A DNA stretch of 64,000 bases from Clostridium homopropionicum DSM 5847 (GTDB lineage Bacteria; Bacillota; Clostridia; Clostridiales; Clostridiaceae): NCBI RefSeq assembly GCF_001263795.1, contig NZ_LHUR01000012.1, positions 124,001-188,000 of the forward strand, written 5' to 3'. The notes under the pieces were generated by a model. That model was not told the DNA's origin. It did no database searches and saw nothing but the letters and a program-made list of their open reading frames with translations. Positions 36,982-45,483 of this stretch are shown here, one piece after another. Numbering within the stretch: the stretch's first letter is position 1; each line of letters begins with the position of its first letter. Both the position numbers and the translations under genes were made by a program.

Positions 36982-37656
36982 TTAGATTTTGTGATACTTG
37001 TGTTGTGGTCTACCTACTTTTCCGTATTCCACTAATTTTTCTACTTTATTTTCTTTTTTCATATATTCAAGATATCTTCTAACTGTAACCCTTGCTATAC
37101 CTAATTTTTCTGCAAGATCCTCTGCTGTAAAATCCTCATCTTTGTTTTTCTCTATTTCCTCCCAAATAGATTTATAGGTGTATTTATTAAGTCCCTTTGC
37201 AAAATCCTCTTCATTATGAGTAACATTGGGGTTAGATATTAGCTTATCTAGCTGCTTTTGTTCTATTACATCATTTCTCTTAAACTCGTAATATCTGCTC
37301 TTAAATTGAAGAAGTGCTTCTTTAAACCTCTCAAAGCTAAAGGGTTTTATAAGATAATCTACTACACCATATCTAAAGGCTTCTTGTATTCTTTCGATAG
37401 ATTTATCTGCCGTAATTAGGATTACATCTATATCCACCTCTTGGCTCCTTATCCACTTTAAAAAGTCAATACCATTCTCTTTAGGAAGATATACATCAAG
37501 TAATATTAAGTCTGGTTTCTTAACTGTAATAAATTTTTTTGCATCCTCAAGGTTAGAAACTGCTTTATACAAAATAAATCCTTCAACCCTTTTTAAAAAC
37601 TTAGAATTTATTTCTCTAACCATTGGGTCATCTTCTACTATCATTACTTGAATCAA
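36982..37656 (-). CDS. Response regulator, CitB/DcuR (MaeR) type
   Basis: A receiver domain (VMIVEDDPMVREIN; phospho-Asp in LILLDVYLPKENG; Lys in VVDYLIKPF) is followed by a C-terminal helix-turn-helix (FTAEDLAEKLGIARVTVRRYLEYM). This is the layout of CitB/DcuR/MaeR regulators of di- and tricarboxylate use. The frame opens at a GTG at 37665, but a TTG at 37656 has GGGAG 8 nt upstream and gives the typical MIQVMIVEDDPM start (224 residues). It overlaps the kinase gene. The likely targets are the permease and malic enzyme genes upstream. Confidence 0.9.
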   Translation of the reverse strand: MIQVMIVEDDPMVREINSKFLKRVEGFILYKAVSNLEDAKKFITVKKPDLILLDVYLPKENGIDFLKWIRSQEVDIDVILITADKSIERIQEAFRYGVVDYLIKPFSFERFKEALLQFKSRYYEFKRNDVIEQKQLDKLISNPNVTHNEEDFAKGLNKYTYKSIWEEIEKNKDEDFTAEDLAEKLGIARVTVRRYLEYMKKENKVEKLVEYGKVGRPQHKYHKI

Positions 37657-39256
37657 GATTATCACTCCCTTTAATAGGTATACTTATATCCCAAATAACT
37701 CCTTCATCTACCTGTAAATTTATTGTACCATTAGACTCATCAACTATTTTCTTTACTATATACATTCCATGTCCCCGTTGTACATCCTTTGTTGAAAAGC
37801 CCTGTTCATATATTTTCTCCCTGTATTCAAGTGGAATTCCACCACCATTGTCTTTAACTATTATATTTAAAAAGTCCTCATTTTCAACTATTTTTATATA
37901 TATTTGTCCAGTGCCGTCATTTTTAACTTCATCTAGAGAATTTTCAATTAAATTTCCTATAACTGAAACAAGTTCTTCAGAAGTCATATGCTCTGGTAAC
38001 TTTGTAAGTTTTGAATTTTCATCTATTTTTAGTCTAACTCTGGATTCTTCAGCTTTATTATATTTCGCCAGCAATAAGGCTGCTAAGGAAGGATCCTTTA
38101 TATTCTCCGTTAAAATATTACTTATATTACTTCTTACCTTTGCTACATCTGATATAAATTCTAAAGCTTCATCGTATTCCTCCAGCTGTATAAGCCCGGC
38201 GATTGTATGAAGCTTATTCATAAATTCATGGTTTTGAGCTCTTAAGGACCAAGCCATTTTTTTAACACCTGTAAGTTCTTCTGCCATCCTTGTAACCTCT
38301 GTTTTGTCCCTAAAGCTTGCAATAGCTCCAACAATCTTTCCTCTATTAATTATAGGAATTCTATTAGTCATTATTATTGTATTATTTATCTTCTGCTCTT
38401 CTCCAAATTCAGATTTCCCTGTTTCTAATACATTAATCATACGGGTACTCGGGATAATCTCTTCTATATTTTGACCTATAATTTCTTCCTTATTAACCTT
38501 ATTCTCAAAATGTAATATACTTAAAGCCGAATCATTTATTAGAGTAATTCTTCCTGTATGATCAACAGCTACTAATCCTTCATGAATAGCATCAAGAATT
38601 CCCATTTTTTCATTATAAAGCTTTGTGATTTCTTCAGGTTCAAGTCCAAGCAAAGTATTCTTTATATTATTGGCTAATAAAAATGCCCCTATTATACCTA
38701 CTGTTAATCCACCAAGAGCAATTAATACTATATATAAAATAGCCGTATGTTTAGCTTTTTCAATGCTGTGGGTTAATGTACCTACAGATACAAAACCTAT
38801 CTCCCTCTTATTTTCTGAATCGTATATTGGAGCAAAAGCTCTCAAGGATTTCCCAAGAGTTCCTGTAGCCTCTGAAATATATGTTTCACCCTTTTTAGCT
38901 GCTCTATATTCGTCTCCACCAGCAAATTTTTTCCCTATCATCTCAGGATTTGGATGGGAATATCTTATTCCTTCACTATCAGCTACTATTATATATTCTA
39001 TTTGCTGTAAATTCTTAAGCTGCATGCTAACATAAGGTCCTATCTTTCTATTTGGATCCTTAGTCTCCAGTGCCTCTACTATATCTCTAGAATGTGCAAT
39101 CATTTCAGCTACATTCATAATGTTAGTTCTAGCCTTACTTTCAATATTTCCAGTCATCCATGAGGCGACAAAAGAACTGATTATAGATATTGAAACAAAA
39201 ACCACTATTATAACTAATAAAGTTAGCTTCGTTTGCAGCTTCATTGTTTTTTTCAT
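37628..39256 (-). CDS. Sensor histidine kinase, CitA/DcuS (MaeK) type
   Basis: The 542-residue kinase has two membrane helices (about 12-34 and 172-197) bracketing an extracellular PAS/sCache domain of about 135 residues (DPNRKIGPYVSMQLKNL, YSHPNPEMIGKKF). A cytosolic PAS domain (about 220-320), an SPOB-type histidine box (LRAQNHEFMNKLHTI) and an ATPase (NLIENSLDE, DNGGGIP, GHGMYIVKK) follow. This family senses citrate, malate, succinate or fumarate outside the cell. ATG 39256 with AAGGTG upstream is preferred over the GTG at 39265. The adjacent malic enzyme suggests malate as signal. Confidence 0.9.
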   Translation of the reverse strand: MKKTMKLQTKLTLLVIIVVFVSISIISSFVASWMTGNIESKARTNIMNVAEMIAHSRDIVEALETKDPNRKIGPYVSMQLKNLQQIEYIIVADSEGIRYSHPNPEMIGKKFAGGDEYRAAKKGETYISEATGTLGKSLRAFAPIYDSENKREIGFVSVGTLTHSIEKAKHTAILYIVLIALGGLTVGIIGAFLLANNIKNTLLGLEPEEITKLYNEKMGILDAIHEGLVAVDHTGRITLINDSALSILHFENKVNKEEIIGQNIEEIIPSTRMINVLETGKSEFGEEQKINNTIIMTNRIPIINRGKIVGAIASFRDKTEVTRMAEELTGVKKMAWSLRAQNHEFMNKLHTIAGLIQLEEYDEALEFISDVAKVRSNISNILTENIKDPSLAALLLAKYNKAEESRVRLKIDENSKLTKLPEHMTSEELVSVIGNLIENSLDEVKNDGTGQIYIKIVENEDFLNIIVKDNGGGIPLEYREKIYEQGFSTKDVQRGHGMYIVKKIVDESNGTINLQVDEGVIWDISIPIKGSDNLDSSNDSRR

Positions 39257-39311
39257 ATTTATCACCTTAACCTTAACATATGCAAATTAAATTTCATAAT
39301 TTAAAAGTAAA

Positions 39312-39425
39312 AAACACGGAATCTAGAAGACTTTAACTACAGATAGAAGGATTAATATAGGAATGGATATTTCAATCCTATTATATAGCACTTCTTTCAT
39401 TATTGTCTTCCATTTTTCCGTGTTT
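39312..39425 (-). terminator. Large nested hairpin with terminal U run between permease and kinase genes
   Basis: On the minus strand AAACACGGAA (39416-39425 on the plus strand) pairs with TTCCGTGTTT (39312-39321). Inside it GAAGAC/GTCTTC pair, and an inner ATAGGAT...ATCC/CCTAT stem forms. Six U residues follow the last arm. It can act as a terminator for the permease transcript or a structured leader for the kinase gene. Confidence 0.55.
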
Positions 39426-39465
39426 AATTAACATCTACCTATAAAATTTTAATAATCTCTTTCTA

Positions 39466-40437
39466 TTATGCAGCAGCATCATTATTTAGTTTTTTCATTT
39501 TATTGTTTCTTAAAATTTTAAATGCATAAGTAACAATAAATGGGCAAATGATTGCAGATACTACGCATGCGGCTGCAACTTGTGCAGTGGCTATTGTTGC
39601 TATAGCAGCTAAAGTTGGGTCTGCTGCTGCAACAGCCGCTGGTGTTGCTACAGCATTTCCTGCTGTTGAACCAGTTGCTAGTCCAATAATAGGCTCTTCT
39701 TTAAATAATTTTAGAAGTACATAAGCTCCTATTCCAGTGAAGGCAGCTATTATTCCCAGTAATATTCCAGGACCTCCAGCTTTTATAATAGTCTCAAGAT
39801 TCATTCCTGCACCTAATGGGAAGGAGAAGAAGGGTATTAATAATAACTTACTGCTTCCAAGGAATTTTCTCATGTCAGCATCAATATTTCCTAAAATCAT
39901 TCCTATTACTATAGGAATTAATACTGCAATAAGTGCCTTAAAAGGAATTTGTGCAAGTCCTGAGGCACCTAATGCAACTAATGTGAAGAATGGACCATCT
40001 TTTATTGATAATAGTGCATAAGCACCTACATCAGTTTCATCACCATATTGTGATGCCAGAGATGCATATAATCCACCATTACAGTTTGTCAAGGCTGCAA
40101 GGATAGCTAATGGTGATAGACCTAATACTCCAGCAGCTCCAAATACTTTTCCTACAAATATACCAATACCAGCACCTACAATAAATTTACCTGTTATTAA
40201 TAGTGCACCTTTTTTTAATGCTTTTGGTGCTAATTTAAAGTGAATTTGTGAACCTATTAAAAACATAAAACAAGCTAAAATTGTTGATGATGCCTTTGAA
40301 TCAAATAATGCCGTTGTAAAACCACCGATTTTCAAAAATTGTGGGAAGAAGGTATTAACTAATACTCCTAAAAATAGTGGAACAACCATCATACCTCCTG
40401 GTATTTTATCAAGTGTTTTCTTAATTGGAATTTGCAT
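39466..40437 (-). CDS. KdgT-family permease, possibly a malate/dicarboxylate carrier
   Basis: The 323-residue protein has about ten hydrophobic segments. It resembles the 2-keto-3-deoxygluconate permease family: KIPGGMMVVPLFLGVLVNTFFP at the N terminus, ALTNCNGGLYASLASQYGDE, and GSTAGNAVATPAAVAAADP. No sugar-acid catabolic genes (kdgK/kdgA) are nearby; malic enzyme is 59 bp upstream and a dicarboxylate-type two-component system is downstream. I infer it transports malate or a related acid, but the family name refers to ketodeoxygluconate. Confidence 0.82.
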   Translation of the reverse strand: MQIPIKKTLDKIPGGMMVVPLFLGVLVNTFFPQFLKIGGFTTALFDSKASSTILACFMFLIGSQIHFKLAPKALKKGALLITGKFIVGAGIGIFVGKVFGAAGVLGLSPLAILAALTNCNGGLYASLASQYGDETDVGAYALLSIKDGPFFTLVALGASGLAQIPFKALIAVLIPIVIGMILGNIDADMRKFLGSSKLLLIPFFSFPLGAGMNLETIIKAGGPGILLGIIAAFTGIGAYVLLKLFKEEPIIGLATGSTAGNAVATPAAVAAADPTLAAIATIATAQVAAACVVSAIICPFIVTYAFKILRNNKMKKLNNDAAA

Positions 40438-40495
40438 TTTTATCCCTCCATTTATTTTTCTTTAAATTCTTTATATAATTCAGCAAACATAATTC

Positions 40496-41668
40496 TTATA
40501 TTCTTGCTGCTCCTGATTTTATAGCAGCTTTTGCTATGGCATGTGCAACCTCTTTAGCTACATTTTTGTCTAATGCGCTAGGTAATACATTGTTTTCATT
40601 TAGTTCTTCTTTTTTTACATAGTTAGCTATTGCATAGGCTGCAGCAATCTTCATTTCTTCATTGATTTCTTTTGCTCTAACATCTAATGCTCCTCTGAAT
40701 ATTCCTGGAAATGCAAGTACATTATTAACTTGGTTAGGGAAATCTGATCTTCCTGTTCCAATTACTTTAGCTCCTGCAATCTTTGCTTCATCAGGCATTA
40801 TTTCAGGTGTTGGATTTGCCATTGCAAATAGTATAGAATCTTTATTCATGGATCTTACCATGTCTTGACTTACTATTCCTGGTGCTGAAACTCCTATAAA
40901 TACATCTGCACCTACTAATGCATCAGCTAAAGTTCCCTTAAGGTTATCTGGATTAGTTTCTTCTGCAAGTGCCTTCTTAGCATCATCTACATTTTCTATT
41001 CCTCTGTAAAGAATGCCAACTTTATCGCATGCAATTAGATTCTTTACCCCAGAAGAAAGTAGTAGTTTAGCTATAGCTGTTCCAGCAGCCCCTGCACCAT
41101 TTACAACAACCTTTATATCTTCTATTTTTTTATTAACTACTTTTAAAGCATTTATTACTCCTGCAAGAACAACTATTGCAGTTCCATGTTGATCATCATG
41201 AAATACAGGTATATCAAGTTCTTTCTTTAATCTTTCCTCAACTTCAAAACATCTTGGAGCTCCAATATCTTCTAGATTTATTCCACCAAAACCTGGAGCT
41301 ATAAGCTTCACAGTTTTTACTATTTCATCAACATTCTTTGTATCTAAACATATTGGAAATGCATCAACATCAGCAAACTCTTTAAATAAGATTGCTTTCC
41401 CTTCCATAACTGGCAATCCAGCCTTAGGTCCTATATCTCCTAAGCCTAATACTGCTGTTCCATCTGTCACTACTGCAACTATATTTCCCTTAGAAGTATA
41501 CTTGTACACATTCTCTTGATTCTCATGAATCTTTCTACATGGCTCTGCAACTCCAGGAGTATAAGCTAAACTTAAATCTTCTCTTGTTGTAATTTCTACC
41601 TTAGATTTTATTTCTATCTTTCCAACATTTTTTTCATGTAATTTTAAGCTTTCTTCAAAATAATTCAT
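40496..41668 (-). CDS. NAD(P)-dependent malic enzyme
   Basis: The 390-residue short bacterial malic enzyme decarboxylates malate to pyruvate. Visible are SLAYTPGVAEPC, the catalytic Lys region GPKAGLPVMEGKA, the metal-binding NLEDIGAPRCFE and HDDQHGTAIV, and a Rossmann loop VVNGAGAAGTAIAK. Of two nearby ATGs, the inner one (41668) has GGGGAG at a proper distance. The gene heads a permease/two-component cluster that should be transcribed from the 41.7-41.85 kb region. Confidence 0.94.
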   Translation of the reverse strand: MNYFEESLKLHEKNVGKIEIKSKVEITTREDLSLAYTPGVAEPCRKIHENQENVYKYTSKGNIVAVVTDGTAVLGLGDIGPKAGLPVMEGKAILFKEFADVDAFPICLDTKNVDEIVKTVKLIAPGFGGINLEDIGAPRCFEVEERLKKELDIPVFHDDQHGTAIVVLAGVINALKVVNKKIEDIKVVVNGAGAAGTAIAKLLLSSGVKNLIACDKVGILYRGIENVDDAKKALAEETNPDNLKGTLADALVGADVFIGVSAPGIVSQDMVRSMNKDSILFAMANPTPEIMPDEAKIAGAKVIGTGRSDFPNQVNNVLAFPGIFRGALDVRAKEINEEMKIAAAYAIANYVKKEELNENNVLPSALDKNVAKEVAHAIAKAAIKSGAARI

Positions 41669-41976
41669 TTTCATATCTCCCCTCTAAATTTATCTATAAT
41701 TTCTTGTAATCGTTTGCTGTGAGTAAATAATAGCATCAATTTTTTATCATTAAAATATTTTAAACTTTAAAAACATATTTTGGTCATAAAGAACACTTTG
41801 TTATTTATTTGACAAGGTCTATGTTGCTTTCTAATTAGCTTCAATCCTAAATACCTAAATAGAATAATAAAACCTCCGATTGTGTTATAAAGTGTATATT
41901 TCAACAATCGGAGGTTTATTATATATGTACTTTTATATCTCAGTAATGAAATTAATTGAATAATATCTTTTCATTT
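41669..41976. promoter_or_regulatory. Malic enzyme control region with a cre-like site
   Basis: This 300-bp gap contains a terminator (41870-41917) and the malic enzyme promoter. TGTAATCGTTTGCT at 41705-41718 matches the CcpA cre consensus TGWAARCGYTWNCW at 13 of 14 positions and lies about 35-50 bp before the start codon, where binding would block transcription. I cannot place the promoter exactly. Confidence 0.35.
41870..41917 (-). terminator. Terminator of the ArsA operon
   Basis: A 14-bp perfect inverted repeat (41870-41883 and 41904-41917) lies 60 bp after the stop of the second ArsA gene, followed on the minus strand by a T-rich run. Confidence 0.75.
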
Positions 41977-43137
41977 TTATATAAAATGAATGTTTAGTTT
42001 ACCTTCAGTATACTTTGCATCTATTATCTCTTTAGATTGAAGTTTTGTTGGTAATATAAAACTTCTTCTCTCATTCTTGATTGATATGGTTATTTCATCA
42101 CCTTTTTGTGAAAGACTTAATTCTCTTTTATCAACAAAAGGCATGTTTATTGCAAGATTATATCCTTTTTCTCTTTTTTCAATAGTAAATATTTTATCCT
42201 GAAAAAGAACGTTTTCCGGGTTAACTTCTCCATAAATTATTTCTCCAACTTTTTGAAGGGTTTTATATTTTCTTAGTTCATCAGTCATTAATTCTAATTT
42301 AAAAACAGGGATTCCTTTAAAACTGTCATTTATATCATTAATACTCTCTTTTTGAATATTTCTCCACCCTTCAAAATATCCCCTTAGAGATTCTTCTGGG
42401 AAAATCTTATTTATAATTATTCCGTCAACATTATAATCAAATAGGTGAAGGTAAGCAAAGCTTCGTTTTGCTTCTTTAACTACTATTTTCTCTGGAGTAG
42501 TGACTATTCTTATGCTAACTGTATCTTTATTTAGCATTAAACGATGAAGTTCATCAATTTTGGAATATAATTTTTCAATATCATTAAAGGTATCATCTGT
42601 TGGCACAGGTATTTTCATAGTAGCTTCAACTATTGGTTTTACAAGTTTCGCTCCTTTTCTTTTAATAGGAAAGATTTTTTCCATCCACCATTTAAATAGA
42701 TCTGGAAATTTAAGTAATGACATAGTTTCTCCTGTAGGGGCACAATCTACTATTAAAACATCATATTTTCCCTCATCGTATATATCCTTAATTTTAATTA
42801 AAGCTAATAATTCTTCAAAGCCCGGAAATACTAATAATTCTTCAGTTTCTATACTTTTATCAGATTTTAATGTCATGAGCTTTTCAATATAACTCTTTAT
42901 ATTCACCCAAGCATTTTCATTCTCTAAAACTGAATCTATTTCCATAGCATAAAGATTATTAACTATTTCTAAAGGATCATTAGATAGTTTCATATTAAAT
43001 GAATCTCCTAAACTATGGGCCTGATCTGTACTTACAACTAATACTCTTTTACCATCATTAGCTATCTTACAAGCCGTTGCAGCCGCAACACTAGTTTTGC
43101 CAACTCCACCTTTTCCTGTATATAAAATTATTCTCAT
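41977..43137 (-). CDS. ArsA/Get3-family ATPase, downstream copy
   Basis: The 386-residue protein has the deviant Walker A YTGKGGVGKTSVAAA (residues 6-20), STDQAHSLGDSF, and the DCAPTGETMSLLKFP switch motif near 138. Its last 85 residues form an HSP20-like beta domain (NLAINMPFVDKRELSLSQKGDE), as in bacterial ArsA homologues. The metalloid-binding cysteine pairs of arsenite-pump ArsA are absent and no arsB/arsC/arsR is nearby. It therefore more likely works as a targeting or assembly ATPase with its paralogue. It is third in the ArsA operon, transcribed toward 41977. Confidence 0.88.
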   Translation of the reverse strand: MRIILYTGKGGVGKTSVAAATACKIANDGKRVLVVSTDQAHSLGDSFNMKLSNDPLEIVNNLYAMEIDSVLENENAWVNIKSYIEKLMTLKSDKSIETEELLVFPGFEELLALIKIKDIYDEGKYDVLIVDCAPTGETMSLLKFPDLFKWWMEKIFPIKRKGAKLVKPIVEATMKIPVPTDDTFNDIEKLYSKIDELHRLMLNKDTVSIRIVTTPEKIVVKEAKRSFAYLHLFDYNVDGIIINKIFPEESLRGYFEGWRNIQKESINDINDSFKGIPVFKLELMTDELRKYKTLQKVGEIIYGEVNPENVLFQDKIFTIEKREKGYNLAINMPFVDKRELSLSQKGDEITISIKNERRSFILPTKLQSKEIIDAKYTEGKLNIHFI

Positions 43138-43155
43138 ATCTTTCCCTCCAATTTA

Positions 43156-43386
43156 TTAAGAAAAATCTATATCAACTTTTTTAGTTGTTTTTGGGGTTGT
43201 ATTCTTACTTGTTTTCTCTTCTAAATTTTCTTTCATAATTTCAAATACAACGTCCTTTATTAAGTTTAATGTTTCTCTTTCTAAGTCATCCACTCTTTTT
43301 CTAAGGTCACTAGGCAATATTTCCTTTATAGCTCGGTATTTATATTTCTCTGCCTTTATCATGTTCTTAACAAACTCTTTATTCAT
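43156..43386 (-). CDS. Small protein encoded between two ArsA-family ATPases
   Basis: The 76-residue, highly charged protein begins MNKEFVKNMIKAEKYKYRAIKEILP and is predicted helical over about 55 residues, with a Thr/Lys-rich tail (EKTSKNTTPKTTKKVDIDFS). There is no signal peptide or membrane segment. Spacing of 17-18 bp to both ArsA genes shows it is a true operon member. I do not recognise a family; an adaptor or client protein of the ATPases is a guess. Confidence 0.72.
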   Translation of the reverse strand: MNKEFVKNMIKAEKYKYRAIKEILPSDLRKRVDDLERETLNLIKDVVFEIMKENLEEKTSKNTTPKTTKKVDIDFS

Positions 43387-43403
43387 TAAAAATACCTTCT
43401 CCC

Positions 43404-44570
43404 TTATTCAAAATAAATACTTAATACATCATCATTTAACTTTGCAGAGGCTATTGAATATTTTCTAATTATATTAGGAATTGGAATATTCCTTTTAAAG
43501 TTTCCTATTTTCACGATAATGTCTGTTCCAGATTCAAAAAGGTCAAAGTCTTTTTTATTAGTAAAAGGTAAATAAACATTTAGACGATATCCTTTCTCCG
43601 TTTTTTCAAAAATTTCATTTACTGTTGCTTTTAAGATCTTGAATATATTTTCGTCATGCAATGAATCTCTTATAATTCTCTCTAAACCGGCAACTCCATT
43701 TATATCTACTTCGTACCATTTTACTTTATAAATTGGAATATTAGAAAATACTGAGTTTATCTCATCTAAATAGTTTCTTTGTATCTGTTTCCACTGATCA
43801 AAAAATCTATTATTTATTTCTTCCGGTATTATTCTGTTAATATATAGCCCATCAACATTAAAATTATATAGATTTAAATACATGTAACTTCTCTTAGTTT
43901 CTTCCACCACCATTTTTTCTGGAATAGTAACAAGCCTTATACTGCAAATCTCCCTATCCTTCAACAAGCTTTGCAACTTCCCGAGCTTAACATATAACTT
44001 TTCAATATCACTAAGTGCCCTTTCATCAGGCATATCTAATTTAAAAGCTACCTTTGTAATAGGCCTTAATACCTTAATAGCTACCTTCCCAATAGGAAAT
44101 AACTTTTCCATATACCATGAAAAAATTTCTGGAAACTTTAATAAAGAAAGAGTTTCCCCAGTAGGAGCACAATCTACTATTATAAGGTCATAAATGTTTT
44201 GATCATACAATTCTTTTATCTTCAGCAATGAAAATAGTTCTTCAATACCCGGAAATACAACTATATCCTCCATTACTTCTCCATCTTTTTCATTTTCTAT
44301 GGGAAGCATTTTCTTAAAAGCTTCTGAAATACTTCCATAATGTTTACTCATTTCATAATTCGAATCAATTTCCAATGCCCAAAGATTGTTCAATATTTCC
44401 ACAGGCTCTTCTTTTATTTCCTTCATAAATAAATCACTTAAGTTATGAGCCATATCCGTGCTTACTATTAAAGTCTTAATACCATCCTTTGCTGCTTTAA
44501 CTGCATGTGCCGCTGCAGTAGTTGTTTTTCCTACTCCGCCTTTACCTGTAAAAATTATTATTCTCCCCAT
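43404..44570 (-). CDS. ArsA/Get3-family ATPase, upstream copy
   Basis: This 388-residue paralogue of the ATPase at 41977-43137 shares the same layout: FTGKGGVGKTTTAAAHA, STDMAHNLSDLF, DCAPTGETLSLLKFPEIFSWYMEKLFP, and the C-terminal HSP20-like domain (RLNVYLPFTNKKDFDLF). Get3/ArsA proteins work as dimers or as fused tandem halves, so the two genes may encode a heterodimer. Metalloid cysteines are absent here too. A repeated operator lies just upstream at 44583-44619. Confidence 0.88.
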   Translation of the reverse strand: MGRIIIFTGKGGVGKTTTAAAHAVKAAKDGIKTLIVSTDMAHNLSDLFMKEIKEEPVEILNNLWALEIDSNYEMSKHYGSISEAFKKMLPIENEKDGEVMEDIVVFPGIEELFSLLKIKELYDQNIYDLIIVDCAPTGETLSLLKFPEIFSWYMEKLFPIGKVAIKVLRPITKVAFKLDMPDERALSDIEKLYVKLGKLQSLLKDREICSIRLVTIPEKMVVEETKRSYMYLNLYNFNVDGLYINRIIPEEINNRFFDQWKQIQRNYLDEINSVFSNIPIYKVKWYEVDINGVAGLERIIRDSLHDENIFKILKATVNEIFEKTEKGYRLNVYLPFTNKKDFDLFESGTDIIVKIGNFKRNIPIPNIIRKYSIASAKLNDDVLSIYFE

Positions 44571-44582
44571 AATATACCTCCT

Positions 44583-44619
44583 ATAATTCTTTTATGGAAT
44601 AATTCTTTTATCGAAGTAT
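44583..44619. promoter_or_regulatory. Putative MarR operator in front of the ArsA operon
   Basis: ATAATTCTTTTATGGA and ATAATTCTTTTATCGA stand in direct tandem (44583-44598, 44599-44614). The 17-mer TTCTTTTATCGAAGTAT (44603-44619) recurs with one change at 45169-45185 upstream of marR. The gap lies between the MarR stop and the ArsA start. Confidence 0.6.
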
Positions 44620-44648
44620 TTTGTTAAAAAAATAACCTAAAAACTAGG

Positions 44649-45149
44649 CTATTCTATAATTATTCTCTTAACCTTCTTAATTGATTTATTTTCTTCCATT
44701 ACATTATCTTTTCTCTTAATCAATACGGAAACAAATTTGTTAAATATATTTATCGCAGCAATCTTTTCTTCATCAGTTAATGCTTTATATACCTCTTTAA
44801 AGAAGTATTCAATAATCTTTTTTTCCTTTTCAATGAATTCATTAGCCTTTCTAGTTATAATAATATTTACTACCCTTCTATCGTTATCATCTCTTTTTCT
44901 TTCCACCATCAACTTATTTTCCAGTCTACCAACAATCCCAGTAGTTGTGTTTAATGGAGCACCTATATATTCTGAAATTTGGGTCATATTTGCACTTTTG
45001 TTCCTATAGAGAAATAAAAGTACCCATAGTTCATTCTTGGAAAAATCTAAAAAAATACTACTCCATTGATCTAGATTAAGCAAGTATCTTATCTTATCAA
45101 TATACTCAAAAATAATGGATTCAAAATCCAATCCTTTATTAGGTTCCAT
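44649..45149 (-). CDS. MarR-family transcriptional regulator
   Basis: The 166-residue protein has a winged helix: NMTQISEYIGAPLNTTTGIVGRLENKLMVERKRDDNDRRVVNIIIT (about 53-98) with the DxRxxxxxLT-like wing. It binds as a dimer. It is transcribed toward the ArsA genes 79 bp downstream, and the same 17-bp motif lies before both, so it most likely represses itself and the ArsA operon until a ligand releases it. The ligand is unknown. Confidence 0.88.
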   Translation of the reverse strand: MEPNKGLDFESIIFEYIDKIRYLLNLDQWSSIFLDFSKNELWVLLFLYRNKSANMTQISEYIGAPLNTTTGIVGRLENKLMVERKRDDNDRRVVNIIITRKANEFIEKEKKIIEYFFKEVYKALTDEEKIAAINIFNKFVSVLIKRKDNVMEENKSIKKVKRIIIE

Positions 45150-45168
45150 AAAAATCTCCTTAAAATAG

Positions 45169-45185
45169 TTCTTTTCTCGAAGTAT
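45169..45185. promoter_or_regulatory. Second copy of the MarR operator motif, upstream of marR
   Basis: TTCTTTTCTCGAAGTAT matches the 44603-44619 copy at 16 of 17 bases. Outer AAAATA and TATTTT arms (45162-45167, 45185-45190) make it an imperfect palindrome starting 13-20 bp before the marR start, overlapping the expected promoter. Confidence 0.6.
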
Positions 45186-45448
45186 ATTTTAATTCTACGC
45201 CAGAAGTATTTTCTTGTCAATATGCAATATTAAAGCAGGCATATGTATGAAACTTTAACATATCTAATAGCCTAACTATTGAAGTTTCTATTATTTCTCA
45301 CATCACTTCCAATTTTACTAGATCCAACACTTTACAGACTTGATAAATAAAAATGAATATATAATTATAAGGAAGTCAATAATAAATCTAAATTTATGTG
45401 AAAACTATCTTTTAGAAAAAGAGAATAATAATTACTATAATTAATAAA

Positions 45449-45477
45449 TTGACAAGATATGATTATTTGTATATAAT
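45449..45477 (+). promoter_or_regulatory. Consensus sigma-A promoter of the T-box operon
   Basis: TTGACA (45449-45454) and TATAAT (45472-45477) with a 17-nt spacer form a perfect consensus promoter immediately before the T-box leader. Confidence 0.9.
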
Positions 45478-45483
45478 ATTTTG

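Noticed and set aside
41977-44570. Arsenite resistance operon
   Set aside because: The ArsA-like proteins lack metalloid-binding cysteines and no arsB, arsC, arsD or arsR gene is present.
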